NCBI GenBank assembly: GCA_031549885.1
Contig: JAVBPD010000026.1
Coordinates: forward strand, 1-12,382
DNA: 12,382 nt
DNA from: WQUF01 sp031549885
GTDB lineage: Bacteria; Bacillota; Clostridia; Clostridiales; Clostridiaceae
Direction: 5' to 3'
Shown here: positions 1 to 6,720 of the stretch, piece after piece
Numbering within the stretch: position 1 is the stretch's first letter
How the letters are laid out: every line of letters starts with the position of its first letter
Position numbers and translations under genes: made by a program
Notes under the pieces: generated by a model
What the model was told of the DNA's origin: nothing
The model's input: only the letters and a program-made list of their open reading frames with translations
Database searches by the model: none

Positions 1-11
1 CTCCTTTTTTA

Positions 12-40
12 TAGACTCACATCTGTAAAAAGAGTATAAT
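12..40 (+). promoter_or_regulatory. Probable sigma-A promoter upstream of the IStron and hyuAB
   Basis: The -35 box TAGACT (12-17) matches TTGACA at four of six positions. A 17-base spacer separates it from a perfect TATAAT -10 box (35-40). The predicted start is near 46-48, just before the IStron junction at 56-63. I infer that this is the original hyuAB promoter, since removing the element would place it about 15 bases upstream of a ribosome binding site and the hyuA ATG. Transcripts from here must cross the whole element. What lies further upstream is outside the window. Confidence 0.6.
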
Positions 41-55
41 GGCTAATAAAAAAGA

Positions 56-63
56 GGTAAAAT
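56..63 (+). repeat. Left copy of the GGTAAAAT direct repeat at the IStron junction
   Basis: GGTAAAAT recurs at 2087-2094. GG at 56-57 is the likely crossover dinucleotide of an IS607-type insertion. AAAGAGG immediately to the left (51-57) looks like the displaced hyuA Shine-Dalgarno sequence. IS607 elements are not known for true target duplications, so the TAAAAT part may be chance A-rich similarity between the element's left end and the target. Confidence 0.6.
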
Positions 64-127
64 AACAGCTTAAGAAAACTTATAAATAATTACAAAAAGA
101 TAAAAATTATTTATAAAAAGAGCTGTT
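64..127 (+). other. P1 helix and predicted 5' splice site after U71
   Basis: AACAGCTT (64-71) pairs with the internal guide sequence GAGCTGTT (120-127) over eight base pairs. The last pair is U71 with G120, the U-G wobble that marks group I 5' splice sites. Cleavage is therefore predicted between 71 and 72. The P1 loop is itself folded by a perfect 12-bp stem, TTATAAATAATT (80-91) with AATTATTTATAA (105-116). If the element begins at 58, the paired exon bases belong to the element, so splicing would not depend on the target but would leave a short scar. Confidence 0.7.
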
Positions 128-517
128 TAGCCTCGTACGTAGAGAAATCTGCGTAGGACACAGATTTAAATGCAGGTAATACCTAAAGCCTTACACCACA
201 ATATAGCCGAAAGGACTATATGAAGGTACGAAAGTAGAAAAAACGTAAGGATGGATATATGGTTAAATCCTAAGTATCTAATATAATGGTTGTTCATGCA
301 GGGAAGCTCCTAAGTCTAATATAAAATAAAAAAGATATGGAGAACCTTCAACGACTATCTTAAAAAGAGTAAAGCCGCAAGCGATTGGCGGAAGAAAAGG
401 TCTGCCCTTAACAGGTAAAGCTGAAGGTGAAGAAATAGTCTACGCACGTCTTGAAAGAGAGTGGCTATTAGAGTGATCGAAATAGCATCTATAGAGTAGC
501 GTCTATAGGTAAATAGA
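64..517 (+). ncRNA. Group I self-splicing intron ribozyme core (IStron 5' part)
   Basis: Several group I helices can be drawn by eye. P1 is 64-71 with 120-127. P2 is 137-143 with 148-154, closed by a GAAA loop and flanked by CCT/AGG (131-133/155-157). P4/P5 lie around 172-189, with P5 as AGGT (174-177) and ACCT (181-184), followed by the typical AAAGC run. A GAAA-capped hairpin in the P6 region spans 201-221. P7 is GACTAT (353-358) with ATAGTC (435-440), in the classic context TTCAACGACTAT ... GAAATAGTC. P3 may be TTTAA (165-169) with TTAAA (360-364). P8 lies between about 365 and 430. A P9-type hairpin is 487-494 with 503-510. The core looks complete. The subgroup is probably IA, but I cannot fix it by eye. 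The 3' splice site is not here; it lies beyond tnpB, so the intron would carry the mobile genes within it. Confidence 0.85.
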
Positions 518-555
518 TAAAACTTATAATTTAATAAAAACTAACTTATAAAAAC
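518..555 (+). repeat. Left arm of a long-range imperfect inverted repeat spanning tnpB
   Basis: TAAAACTTATAATTTA (518-533) is the exact reverse complement of 2062-2077. TAACTTATAAAAAC (542-555) is the exact reverse complement of 2041-2054. An internal loop of about eight bases on each side joins the two blocks. The arm begins right after the last ribozyme hairpin (P9). In RNA, pairing would loop out about 1.5 kb holding tnpA and tnpB and bring the right end of the element next to the ribozyme core. Both arms are AT-rich, which makes chance similarity easier, but two perfect collinear blocks of 16 and 14 are notable. Confidence 0.6.
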
Positions 556-690
556 TCATAAAAAATATAATCCTTATTAATAATAGAAATATATTAGAAT
601 TTATATTCTGATATAAATGTTAAGCTTTCCTGATATATTTATAAAAAGAGCCTTAATATATTCTATAATATTAATGAGGAGATGATTATA

Positions 691-792
691 TTGAAACATT
701 ATCCGAAAGGTGAATTTGCCAAAATTATAAAAGAAGAAACTTTACGCAAGTTTATAAATTTAAATCTCTTTAAGGAACTAAAAAGAAGATGA
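691..792 (+). pseudogene. tnpA: tnpA remnant, IS607-like serine recombinase N-terminus (33 codons)
   Basis: A short frame starts with TTG at 691, nine bases after a strong GAGGAG ribosome binding site (676-681). It ends in TGA at 790-792, overlapping the tnpB ATG as ATGA. The product begins KHYPKGEFAKIIKEETLRKF, which resembles the MerR-like DNA-binding start of IS607-family TnpA (pattern K-x-Y-x-x-x-E-F-A-K-x-I ... T-L-R). The whole serine-recombinase catalytic domain, about 150 further residues in the family, is missing, consistent with an internal deletion that kept the start and the overlap with tnpB. An in-frame ATG at 682 touches the SD directly and is a poor start. Alternatively this is a small leader peptide kept for translational coupling to tnpB. 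The family call is a judgement from a short match. Confidence 0.55.
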
Positions 793-1937
793 TAAGATCA
801 ATAAAGCTTAGACTCCATCCTACTTTAGAACAAGAAGAAAAGATGTGGCAATCTGTAGGAACAATGAGATGGTCATATAATTTTGCCATTGAAAGACAAG
901 AAGAAAACTATAAAAATGGTGGAGGTTTTATATCAAGCACTGACTTAAGCAAAGAGATAACAATAATAAAGAAAACTCCTAAGCTTAGATGGTTAAATGA
1001 AGTATCAGCACAAATACCAAAGCAAGCAATTAAAGACGCATGCAAAGCATATAAAAAGTTCTTTAATGGCAAAGCAAAGAAGCCTAGATTTAAAAGTAGA
1101 AGAAGATCAAAAGCTTCATTTTATAACGACAATGAAAAATTGAAGTTTGATGGAGAGAAATTTCTACTTGAAAAGGTAGGATGGGTGAAAGTATCAGAAT
1201 GTGATAGGGTAATAAGCAATAAATTTCTTAACCCTAGGATAATTCACGATGGTAAGTATTGGTACATCTCAATTGGAACAAAAATATCAAAAGCTAAAAA
1301 TAAGAAGCTAAATGATGTAAGCTTAGGAATAGATGTTGGTATAAAAGAATTAGCTGTATGTAGCGATGGTGAAAGATTTAAAAATATCAATAAAACAGAA
1401 AAAGTAAAAAAGATAAAAAAGAAATTAAAGAGATTCCAGCGCAAAGTTTCAAGAAAATATGAAATGAATAAAGATGGCAAAAAATTCATAAAGACAAAGA
1501 ATATTATAAAGCTTGAAGGCAAAATAAAATTAGTTCACAGAAAACTAAGAAATATTAGAGAGAACCATATACATCAAGCAACAACTGCTATAGTGAGAAC
1601 CAAGCCTAGCAGGATTGTAGTGGAAGATCTTAATATTCAAGGTATGATGAAAAATAAACACTTGTCAAAAGCAATTTCAGAACAAGGATTAAATAAATTC
1701 AAGACTATATTAAAATATAAATGCGAAGATATGGGAATTGAATTTGTAGAGGCAGATAGATTTTATCCATCCTCAAAATTATGTTCATATTGTGGGAGAA
1801 TAAAAAAGGATTTAAAGCTAAAAGACAGAGTGTATAGATGTGAATGTGGAAATGAAATAGATAGAGATTTTCAAGCGAGCATAAACCTTTCGAGGTATAA
1901 AAGTCAGCAAAGTTTCACTAAAAAAAGAAAATGCTGA
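789..1937 (+). CDS. tnpB: TnpB RNA-guided endonuclease (IS605/IS607 OrfB family)
   Basis: The 382-residue protein is full length for TnpB (usually about 370-410). The N-terminal domain starts with the typical MIRSIKLRLHPTLEQ. The RuvC-like nuclease appears complete: Asp182 in LGIDVG (motif I), Glu279 in RIVVEDLNIQG (motif II) and Asp358 in the DRDFQAS segment (motif III). The zinc-finger cysteines are C332 and C335 (CSYCG) and C351 and C353 (CECG). TnpB proteins cut DNA next to a short motif, guided by an RNA made from the element's right end, and so help the element persist at sites it has left. The ATGA overlap with the tnpA remnant and the lack of another SD suggest translational coupling. 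Lys- and Arg-rich stretches around 95-110 and 205-235 fit RNA binding. No frameshift or stop interrupts it. Confidence 0.95.
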   Translation: MIRSIKLRLHPTLEQEEKMWQSVGTMRWSYNFAIERQEENYKNGGGFISSTDLSKEITIIKKTPKLRWLNEVSAQIPKQAIKDACKAYKKFFNGKAKKPRFKSRRRSKASFYNDNEKLKFDGEKFLLEKVGWVKVSECDRVISNKFLNPRIIHDGKYWYISIGTKISKAKNKKLNDVSLGIDVGIKELAVCSDGERFKNINKTEKVKKIKKKLKRFQRKVSRKYEMNKDGKKFIKTKNIIKLEGKIKLVHRKLRNIRENHIHQATTAIVRTKPSRIVVEDLNIQGMMKNKHLSKAISEQGLNKFKTILKYKCEDMGIEFVEADRFYPSSKLCSYCGRIKKDLKLKDRVYRCECGNEIDRDFQASINLSRYKSQQSFTKKRKC

Positions 1938-2088
1938 CGTGTAGGGTGCGTTGTGCCCGAATTTACGCCCTTGGAGTGTCACACCAAACTGGAGTAGCTT
2001 AGGCAAAACAGGACACGATGAATAGGGAATAAAGTTATAGGTTTTTATAAGTTATTTATAATAAATTATAAGTTTTATTCAACGGTGG
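1938..2088 (+). ncRNA. Predicted TnpB guide (omega/re) RNA scaffold at the element's right end
   Basis: TnpB guide RNAs come from the 3' end of tnpB and the right end of the element, with the guide being the flanking DNA. Bases 1938-2025 are clearly richer in G and C than the surrounding sequence and carry nested helices. GGGTGC pairs with GTGCCC across 1944-1958. TTGG (1971-1974) pairs with CCAA (1984-1987). GTGTC (1976-1980) can pair with GACAC (2012-2016), overlapping the second hairpin and allowing a pseudoknot or alternative fold. If the element ends at 2088, the guide begins TAAAATGAGAGTTGCAAC, the hyuA start region. The 5' limit is unknown and may lie inside tnpB. The RNA overlaps the region needed for the intron's 3' splice site, so splicing and guide RNA formation should compete. 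Confidence 0.6.
2041..2077 (+). repeat. Right arm of the long-range inverted repeat; candidate 3' splice region
   Basis: This arm is complementary to 518-555 in two perfect blocks (2041-2054 and 2062-2077). Pairing would place base 2078 beside base 517, just after P9, where a group I 3' splice site is expected; candidate terminal G residues are then 2084 or 2085. A rival reading uses G2041 as the terminal G, because the next nine bases TTTTTATAA (2042-2050) are perfectly complementary to TTATAAAAA (111-119) just upstream of the internal guide, as in a P10 helix. The two models exclude each other, and sequence alone does not decide. Confidence 0.5.
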
Positions 2089-2094
2089 TAAAAT
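2087..2094 (+). repeat. Right copy of the GGTAAAAT direct repeat, overlapping the hyuA start
   Basis: This matches 56-63. It includes the last GG of the element, the four-base TAAA spacer and the first two bases of the hyuA ATG. The element's right end supplies GGTGG (2084-2088) at the same four-base spacing from the ATG as AGAGG in the reconstructed empty site. The insertion has therefore swapped one possible ribosome binding site for a weaker one. Confidence 0.6.
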
Positions 2095-4147
2095 GAGAGT
2101 TGCAACAGATATAGGAGGAACATTTACAGATGTGGTTTACATTGATGATAATAATCATTTTAGGGTTGGAAAGTCAAATACCACTCCTCCAAAATTTGAA
2201 GAAGGAGTCATAAATTCCATTGAAAATTGCAGCATTGATTTTAAGCAAATTGACACATTTATTCACGGCACAACAGTAATAATAAATGCTATTACAGAAA
2301 GGAAAGGAGTAAAAGCAGGACTCATTACAACAAAAGGATTTAGAGATGTTCTTGAAATCGCAAGGGGAAATCGACCTCACCTTTTTAACATTTTATATAA
2401 AAAACCTTCACCTTTTATTGAAAGATATTTAAGGTATGAAGCATCTGAGAGAGTTAATTACAAGGGTGAAATCTTAATTCCCTTAGACCTTAATGATATA
2501 GATATTGCTGTTAACAATTTTAAAAAAGAAGGAGTTGAAGCTATTGCTATAGCATTTTTACATTCTTATGCAAATATAGCACATGAAAAGATGGCTTCAG
2601 AGCATGTAAAGAAATTGTGGCCTGAGATCTTTGTAACATGCTCTCATGAAATCACAAAGGAATGGAGAGAGTATGAAAGAACCAACACTGCAGTTATTAA
2701 CTCTTATGTTCAGCCAATTGCTGCAAAATATATGGATGACCTTGAGAAGAAGCTTAAAAATAAAAAAGCTAAAAGTGTAAATTATATAATGCAATCTAAT
2801 GGTGGAGTTACTACTTTTGAGCAAGGTAAGATCACTCCAGTTAATATGATGGAGTCAGGGCCTGTGGCTGGAGTATATGGTGCTAAAATTTTAGGAGATC
2901 TCATTGGAGTTAAAAATATAATAGCTTTAGATGTAGGAGGCACTACAGCAAAATGCTCATTAATTGAAAATGGAGAAGTTAAGGTTTCCACAGATTATTG
3001 TATTGAAAAGACAAACGAATATGCAGGATATCCTATTAAAGTACCAGTAGTTGACATAGTAGAGATTGGAAATGGCGGCGGCTCTATCGCATGGATTGAC
3101 GATGCAGGTTCATTAAATGTTGGCCCAAGATCTGCTGGATCTGTTCCTGGACCAATAGCCTACAATATTGGAGGAGAAGAACCTACAACTACTGATGCTA
3201 ACCTTTTAACAGGAAGGCTTTCAGAGAAAAATTTTGACTTTAACGTTGATCTTGAAAAAGTTTCTAATATTATATATGAAAAAATAGCAAAACCATTTAA
3301 CGTATCAATAGAAGAAGCTGCCCTTGGAATCATACGCATTGCAAATTCTAACATGTTAAATGCTCTAAAGCTTATAAGCATACGACGAGGATATGACCCA
3401 ACAGAATTTACTCTAGTTGCATATGGTGGTGGAGGATCTATGCATGCAATGGCACTTGCAAAAGAGCTTGGCATTAAAAGAGTTGTGATACCTCTAGCAT
3501 CGCCAGTATTTTCAGCATGGGGCATGATAATGAGCGACCTTCGCCACGATTATGTGAGCACATATGTTAAAAAAACAGATCAAATAAACTTTGAAGAAAT
3601 TCATAATATGTGGAGTGATATGGAAAGAAGAGCTAAAAAGCAATTTGCCTCTGAAAATATTTTAGATACAAAAATAGCATTTCAAAGATTTTTAAATATG
3701 AGATATTCAGGTCAAGAGCACAGCGTTGCTGTTCCTGTTCCGCTAAATAAATGGGCAAGTTTTGAAATGAAAGATATAATACAAACATTCCACAACCTAC
3801 ATGAAAAGCAGTATTCCTTTACTTTAAATGATGTTGTAACTGAAATAGTAGGTATGCATTTAACTGCTGTAGGAGAAGTAAATAAACCTATTATAACACC
3901 TGAATTTAAAACTGGCTCTCCAGATGATGCCATAATCGAAAAAAGAAAAGTTTATTTTGAAGATGATGGGTGGACTTTGGTTCCAATATACAATAGAGAG
4001 CTTATCCCTACAAATGTAAAATTATATGGACCTCTAATTGTAGAAGAAAAAGCTGCTGTAACTGTAGTTTGTAAAGATCAGTTTGTTTATGCAGATGAGT
4101 TTTCAAACCTTATAATTGAAATGGTGGTGAATAAAGATGCAAAATAA
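2093..4147 (+). CDS. hyuA: HyuA-type hydantoinase/oxoprolinase subunit A (ATP-binding)
   Basis: The 684-residue protein is full length for the HyuA family, which covers ATP-dependent N-methylhydantoinase A, 5-oxoprolinase and the large subunits of acetone/acetophenone carboxylases. The ASKHA-type fold is visible as DIGGTFTD (6-13) and a second phosphate motif DVGGTTAK (280-287). Other family signatures are HGTTVIINAI (58-67), EITKEWREYERT (187-198), SNGGVTTFEQG (235-245), GPRSAGSVPGP (344-354), TTDAN (366-370) and YGGGGSMHA (444-452). It should work with HyuB (next gene, 11-base overlap) to phosphorylate and open an amide, or carboxylate a ketone; the substrate cannot be told from sequence. 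No gamma subunit like acetone carboxylase AcxC follows, which favours a hydantoinase or oxoprolinase role. Its upstream region is broken by the IStron, and only GGTGG four bases before ATG serves as SD. Confidence 0.92.
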   Translation: MRVATDIGGTFTDVVYIDDNNHFRVGKSNTTPPKFEEGVINSIENCSIDFKQIDTFIHGTTVIINAITERKGVKAGLITTKGFRDVLEIARGNRPHLFNILYKKPSPFIERYLRYEASERVNYKGEILIPLDLNDIDIAVNNFKKEGVEAIAIAFLHSYANIAHEKMASEHVKKLWPEIFVTCSHEITKEWREYERTNTAVINSYVQPIAAKYMDDLEKKLKNKKAKSVNYIMQSNGGVTTFEQGKITPVNMMESGPVAGVYGAKILGDLIGVKNIIALDVGGTTAKCSLIENGEVKVSTDYCIEKTNEYAGYPIKVPVVDIVEIGNGGGSIAWIDDAGSLNVGPRSAGSVPGPIAYNIGGEEPTTTDANLLTGRLSEKNFDFNVDLEKVSNIIYEKIAKPFNVSIEEAALGIIRIANSNMLNALKLISIRRGYDPTEFTLVAYGGGGSMHAMALAKELGIKRVVIPLASPVFSAWGMIMSDLRHDYVSTYVKKTDQINFEEIHNMWSDMERRAKKQFASENILDTKIAFQRFLNMRYSGQEHSVAVPVPLNKWASFEMKDIIQTFHNLHEKQYSFTLNDVVTEIVGMHLTAVGEVNKPIITPEFKTGSPDDAIIEKRKVYFEDDGWTLVPIYNRELIPTNVKLYGPLIVEEKAAVTVVCKDQFVYADEFSNLIIEMVVNKDAK

Positions 4148-5870
4148 AAAAGTGGATAAGTTTACTCTTGATATAGTAAAGGATTCTTTAAAAGCCATTG
4201 GAGATGAAATGTTTGTTGCACTTCAAAGAACTTCTATGAGCACAATTATTTATGAAGTTTTAGATTATGCCTGTGCTATTTCAAGTGCTAAGGGTGAGCT
4301 TTTAGCTCAAGGCAATGGTGTTACTGGATTCATTGGCATGCTTAGTTTTATGGTTAAGGATACTATTAAAAAATTTAATGATGGAAAAGATCTGTATGAA
4401 GGCGATGTTATAATTGTAAATGATCCATATGGCGGTGGCGGATCTCACCTATCCGATGTTGGATTTGTTCTTCCAATATTTTATGAAGGAGAGCTTATAG
4501 CGTTTTCTGCAAACAAAGCTCACTGGCCAGAAGTTGGTGGAAAAGACTTTGGTTCCTTTACAAACGATGCTATAGATGTTTTTCAAGAAGGGCTTCAATT
4601 TCCATTTGTAAAATTATACGATAGAGGCAATTTAAACGAACCTCTTATTGAAATTATTAAAGCAAATGTGCGCCTTCCTGAAGGTTCACTGGGAGATCTT
4701 CATTCACAGGTTGCTTCATTAAAAACTGGAGAAAAGCGCATACATGAACTTTGCAAAAAATACGGCCTTGATGTGGTAAAATCTTCTATAAACTATCTTT
4801 TAGATCATGGTGAAAAAATATCAAGAAACGAACTTAAAAAGCTTCCTAAAGGCACATTTGAAGGCCTTGATTATGTGGAAATTGATGGCCTTGGCAATGG
4901 ACCATTTCCAATTAAAGTTAAAGTGACAATAAGCGATGATGCTTTTATCTGTGATTTTAGAGGATCAAGCCCACCTGTTCCTGGAGGTGTAAACTGCTCT
5001 TTCACTTCCCTTTCATGCGCAGTTAGAACCATATTTATGGCTATGACAAACCCTTCTCAAGATGTAAATGACGGCGCATTTAGACCTATTGAAATTTTAG
5101 TAGATGAGGATTCAATTTTAAATGCAAAGCGTCCAGTACCTGTTTCTAATTATTTCGAATCTTTATTAATGGCTTCTGATGTTGTATGGCAAGCTGTTGC
5201 TCCATTTCTTCCAAATAGGCTTAGTGCAGGACACCTTTTATCTGTATGCGCATGCGTAATTGTAGGCCTTCATCAAGATTCTAAAGATCCATTTGTAATA
5301 GTTGAACCATCTGCAGGAGGATGGGGTGCAAGTCTTGGTCAAGATGGCGCAAGCGCTCAGTTTTGCGTTGCAGATGGAGAAACCTATAACGTTCCTGTTG
5401 AAATTTGTGAAACAAGATATGGCGTCATGGTAGATGAATATAGCTTAAACCCTGAAGGAAAAGGTGCTGGAGAATATAACGGAGGCTATGGAACTATTAG
5501 AGCATATAAAGCTATGAACGAAGGTGAAACAACAAGCTGCACATTTGGGCGAAATAAATTTAAAACTTGGGGTTTAAATTCAGGTCACGATGGTTCTCAT
5601 AATAGATTTGAAATTGTAAAGAAAAATGGTGAAAAAGAAGGGCCATTTGGGTACTATGCCCGCTACCCTCTTGCAAAAGGAGACGTTCTTAGACTTTATA
5701 CAGCAACTGGTGGTGGATATGGAGATCCTTTAAATAGAAAAGCTGAATCTGTAGTAAAAGATGTTAGAAATGGATATTTCACCAAAGAAGAAGCTTCTGA
5801 AATTTTTGGAGTAGATGTTGATACAGATAAATGGACATATGTAGAAAAAGAAGTGAGGAAAAAGGTTTAA
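4137..5870 (+). CDS. hyuB: HyuB-type hydantoinase/oxoprolinase subunit B
   Basis: The 577-residue protein has the standard length of HyuB, the catalytic partner of HyuA. Family signatures include LDIVKDSLKAIGDEM near 11-25, the conserved NDPYGGGGSHLSD (95-107) whose Asp and His resemble metal ligands in this family, HWPEVGG (129-135), SAGGWGASLGQDG in the C-terminal half, and TATGGGYGDPLNR near the end. The start at 4137 is set by GGTGGTGA (4123-4130), six bases upstream. It overlaps the end of hyuA by 11 bases, so the two are translationally coupled and probably form one complex in the cytoplasm. No transporter or regulator accompanies the pair in this window. Expression depends on the hyuA transcript and therefore on what the IStron does to it. 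Confidence 0.93.
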   Translation: MQNKKVDKFTLDIVKDSLKAIGDEMFVALQRTSMSTIIYEVLDYACAISSAKGELLAQGNGVTGFIGMLSFMVKDTIKKFNDGKDLYEGDVIIVNDPYGGGGSHLSDVGFVLPIFYEGELIAFSANKAHWPEVGGKDFGSFTNDAIDVFQEGLQFPFVKLYDRGNLNEPLIEIIKANVRLPEGSLGDLHSQVASLKTGEKRIHELCKKYGLDVVKSSINYLLDHGEKISRNELKKLPKGTFEGLDYVEIDGLGNGPFPIKVKVTISDDAFICDFRGSSPPVPGGVNCSFTSLSCAVRTIFMAMTNPSQDVNDGAFRPIEILVDEDSILNAKRPVPVSNYFESLLMASDVVWQAVAPFLPNRLSAGHLLSVCACVIVGLHQDSKDPFVIVEPSAGGWGASLGQDGASAQFCVADGETYNVPVEICETRYGVMVDEYSLNPEGKGAGEYNGGYGTIRAYKAMNEGETTSCTFGRNKFKTWGLNSGHDGSHNRFEIVKKNGEKEGPFGYYARYPLAKGDVLRLYTATGGGYGDPLNRKAESVVKDVRNGYFTKEEASEIFGVDVDTDKWTYVEKEVRKKV

Positions 5871-5896
5871 AATAAATATCATATAAATAACTTTAA

Positions 5897-5933
5897 AAAA
5901 GCCGCAAGTTTATAAATTAAGCTTGTGGCTTTT
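5897..5933. terminator. Bidirectional intrinsic terminator between hyuB and the ylmH-like gene
   Basis: AAAAGCCGCAAG (5897-5908) pairs with CTTGTGGCTTTT (5922-5933) in a 12-bp stem with one G-T wobble and a 13-base loop. The A-run on one side and T-run on the other allow use in both directions. It follows hyuB by 26 bases and touches the stop codon of the leftward gene. Confidence 0.85.
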
Positions 5934-6720
5934 ATTCAAAAATTATAGGTATTTTACCTTTTTTATTAGGTTCTTTTATACTTATGATTTTAATTCTACC
6001 CATTCCCCTTACTGTTATAAAATCACCTTGTTTTATGCTCATATCGTTTTTATATACTTTAATAAAATTTACAAAGGTTTTTCCAGATGATATAACTTCT
6101 TTTGCCCTTTCCCTTGATAAATTAAAGGCCTTTCCAATTATAGAATCAAGGCGGCTTGATGAAACTGTTATGGATTTCTTAGCAACATCATCTTCTTTTA
6201 TGGTAATTTCATCAATATCATAAATAGATACATTAAGCTTTAATTTACTTACGCTTTCAAGTTCCCTTAAAATATGCTCACATATGTCTTCTATTGCAAT
6301 TATATCTGCAAAGGTTTCAGAAACTATTATATCACCTAAGCATTCTCTCTTAATTCCAAGAGCCATTAGAGAACCTAAATAATCTCTATGGGATAGAGTT
6401 ATATTCTGTATTTTATTAGCTATGGGGGTTACCCTAATAACTTTAAAACGAGATTTCCAATATTCATCTTTTTTTATAACTAAAGAAACCCTTTCTGCAT
6501 ATTCATATCCTCCATATAAAAAGGTATCGCTATTTATATCTTCTGAAAAATGCTTTATATTTAATGCTTTTCCAATAAAAGATGCAACAGCAGGGTCTAA
6601 AAAATTTGAATATACATTTACATTGCTAAATTCTCCCCTATCAATTTTATCTAGCACATGAGCTATTAGCATTTTATCCATATTAGTAGGTATGGACTCT
6701 ATTATCTTTATTCTATTCAT
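5932..6720 (-). CDS. ylmH: YlmH-like S4-domain RNA-binding protein
   Basis: I place the start at the ATG at 6720, giving 262 residues. An upstream in-frame GTG at 6732 would add four residues, but GTGGTGA there reads better as the ribosome binding site for the ATG. A YlmH signature, LSHRDYLGSLMALGIKRECL, begins at about residue 109. The C-terminal S4 domain runs from about 189 to 241 (SRLDSIIGKAFNLSRERAKE ... GDFITVRGMGRI). YlmH proteins bind rRNA/tRNA through S4 and in Bacillus subtilis have been linked to rescue of stalled large ribosomal subunits; the older name refers to the ylm cell-division cluster. Here the gene stands alone, without sepF, ylmG or divIVA, and shares a terminator with hyuB. 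It is divergent from corA. Confidence 0.85.
   Translation of the reverse strand: MNRIKIIESIPTNMDKMLIAHVLDKIDRGEFSNVNVYSNFLDPAVASFIGKALNIKHFSEDINSDTFLYGGYEYAERVSLVIKKDEYWKSRFKVIRVTPIANKIQNITLSHRDYLGSLMALGIKRECLGDIIVSETFADIIAIEDICEHILRELESVSKLKLNVSIYDIDEITIKEDDVAKKSITVSSSRLDSIIGKAFNLSRERAKEVISSGKTFVNFIKVYKNDMSIKQGDFITVRGMGRIKIISIKEPNKKGKIPIIFE

Larger units (their letters stand above)
58..2088 (+). mobile_element. IStron: group I intron fused to an IS607-like tnpB element
   Basis: This is a composite element. In order it holds a group I ribozyme (about 64-517), an AT-rich linker, a 33-codon tnpA remnant (691-792), tnpB (789-1937) and a structured non-coding right end. That layout, with the intron at the 5' side and transposase-type genes at the 3' side, defines the IStrons first described in Clostridioides difficile (CdISt1). 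Boundaries are inferred from the repeat GGTAAAAT at 56-63 and 2087-2094. IS607-type serine recombinases cross over at a GG dinucleotide, and both copies carry GG (56-57 and 2087-2088), so I place the element between them. The junction could slip anywhere within the 8-base repeat. Collapsing the repeat restores AAAAAAGAGGTAAAATG, a plausible uninterrupted hyuA ribosome binding site and start. With tnpA broken, the copy probably cannot move on its own. Confidence 0.85.

Noticed and set aside
121..520. Riboswitch (for example cyclic di-GMP type) controlling the group I intron
   Set aside because: Allosteric riboswitch-intron tandems are known in Clostridioides difficile, but here only about 17 bases lie between the predicted transcript start and P1, so no aptamer fits. 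All helices seen belong to the intron core.
1244..1522. Leftward 92-codon frame inside tnpB
   Set aside because: It lies opposite the TnpB coding sequence, has a low-complexity Phe-rich product and no ribosome binding site. It is a shadow of the A-rich tnpB strand.
3160..3525. Leftward 121-codon frame inside hyuA
   Set aside because: It is antisense to conserved HyuA motifs, has no SD and no recognisable domain.
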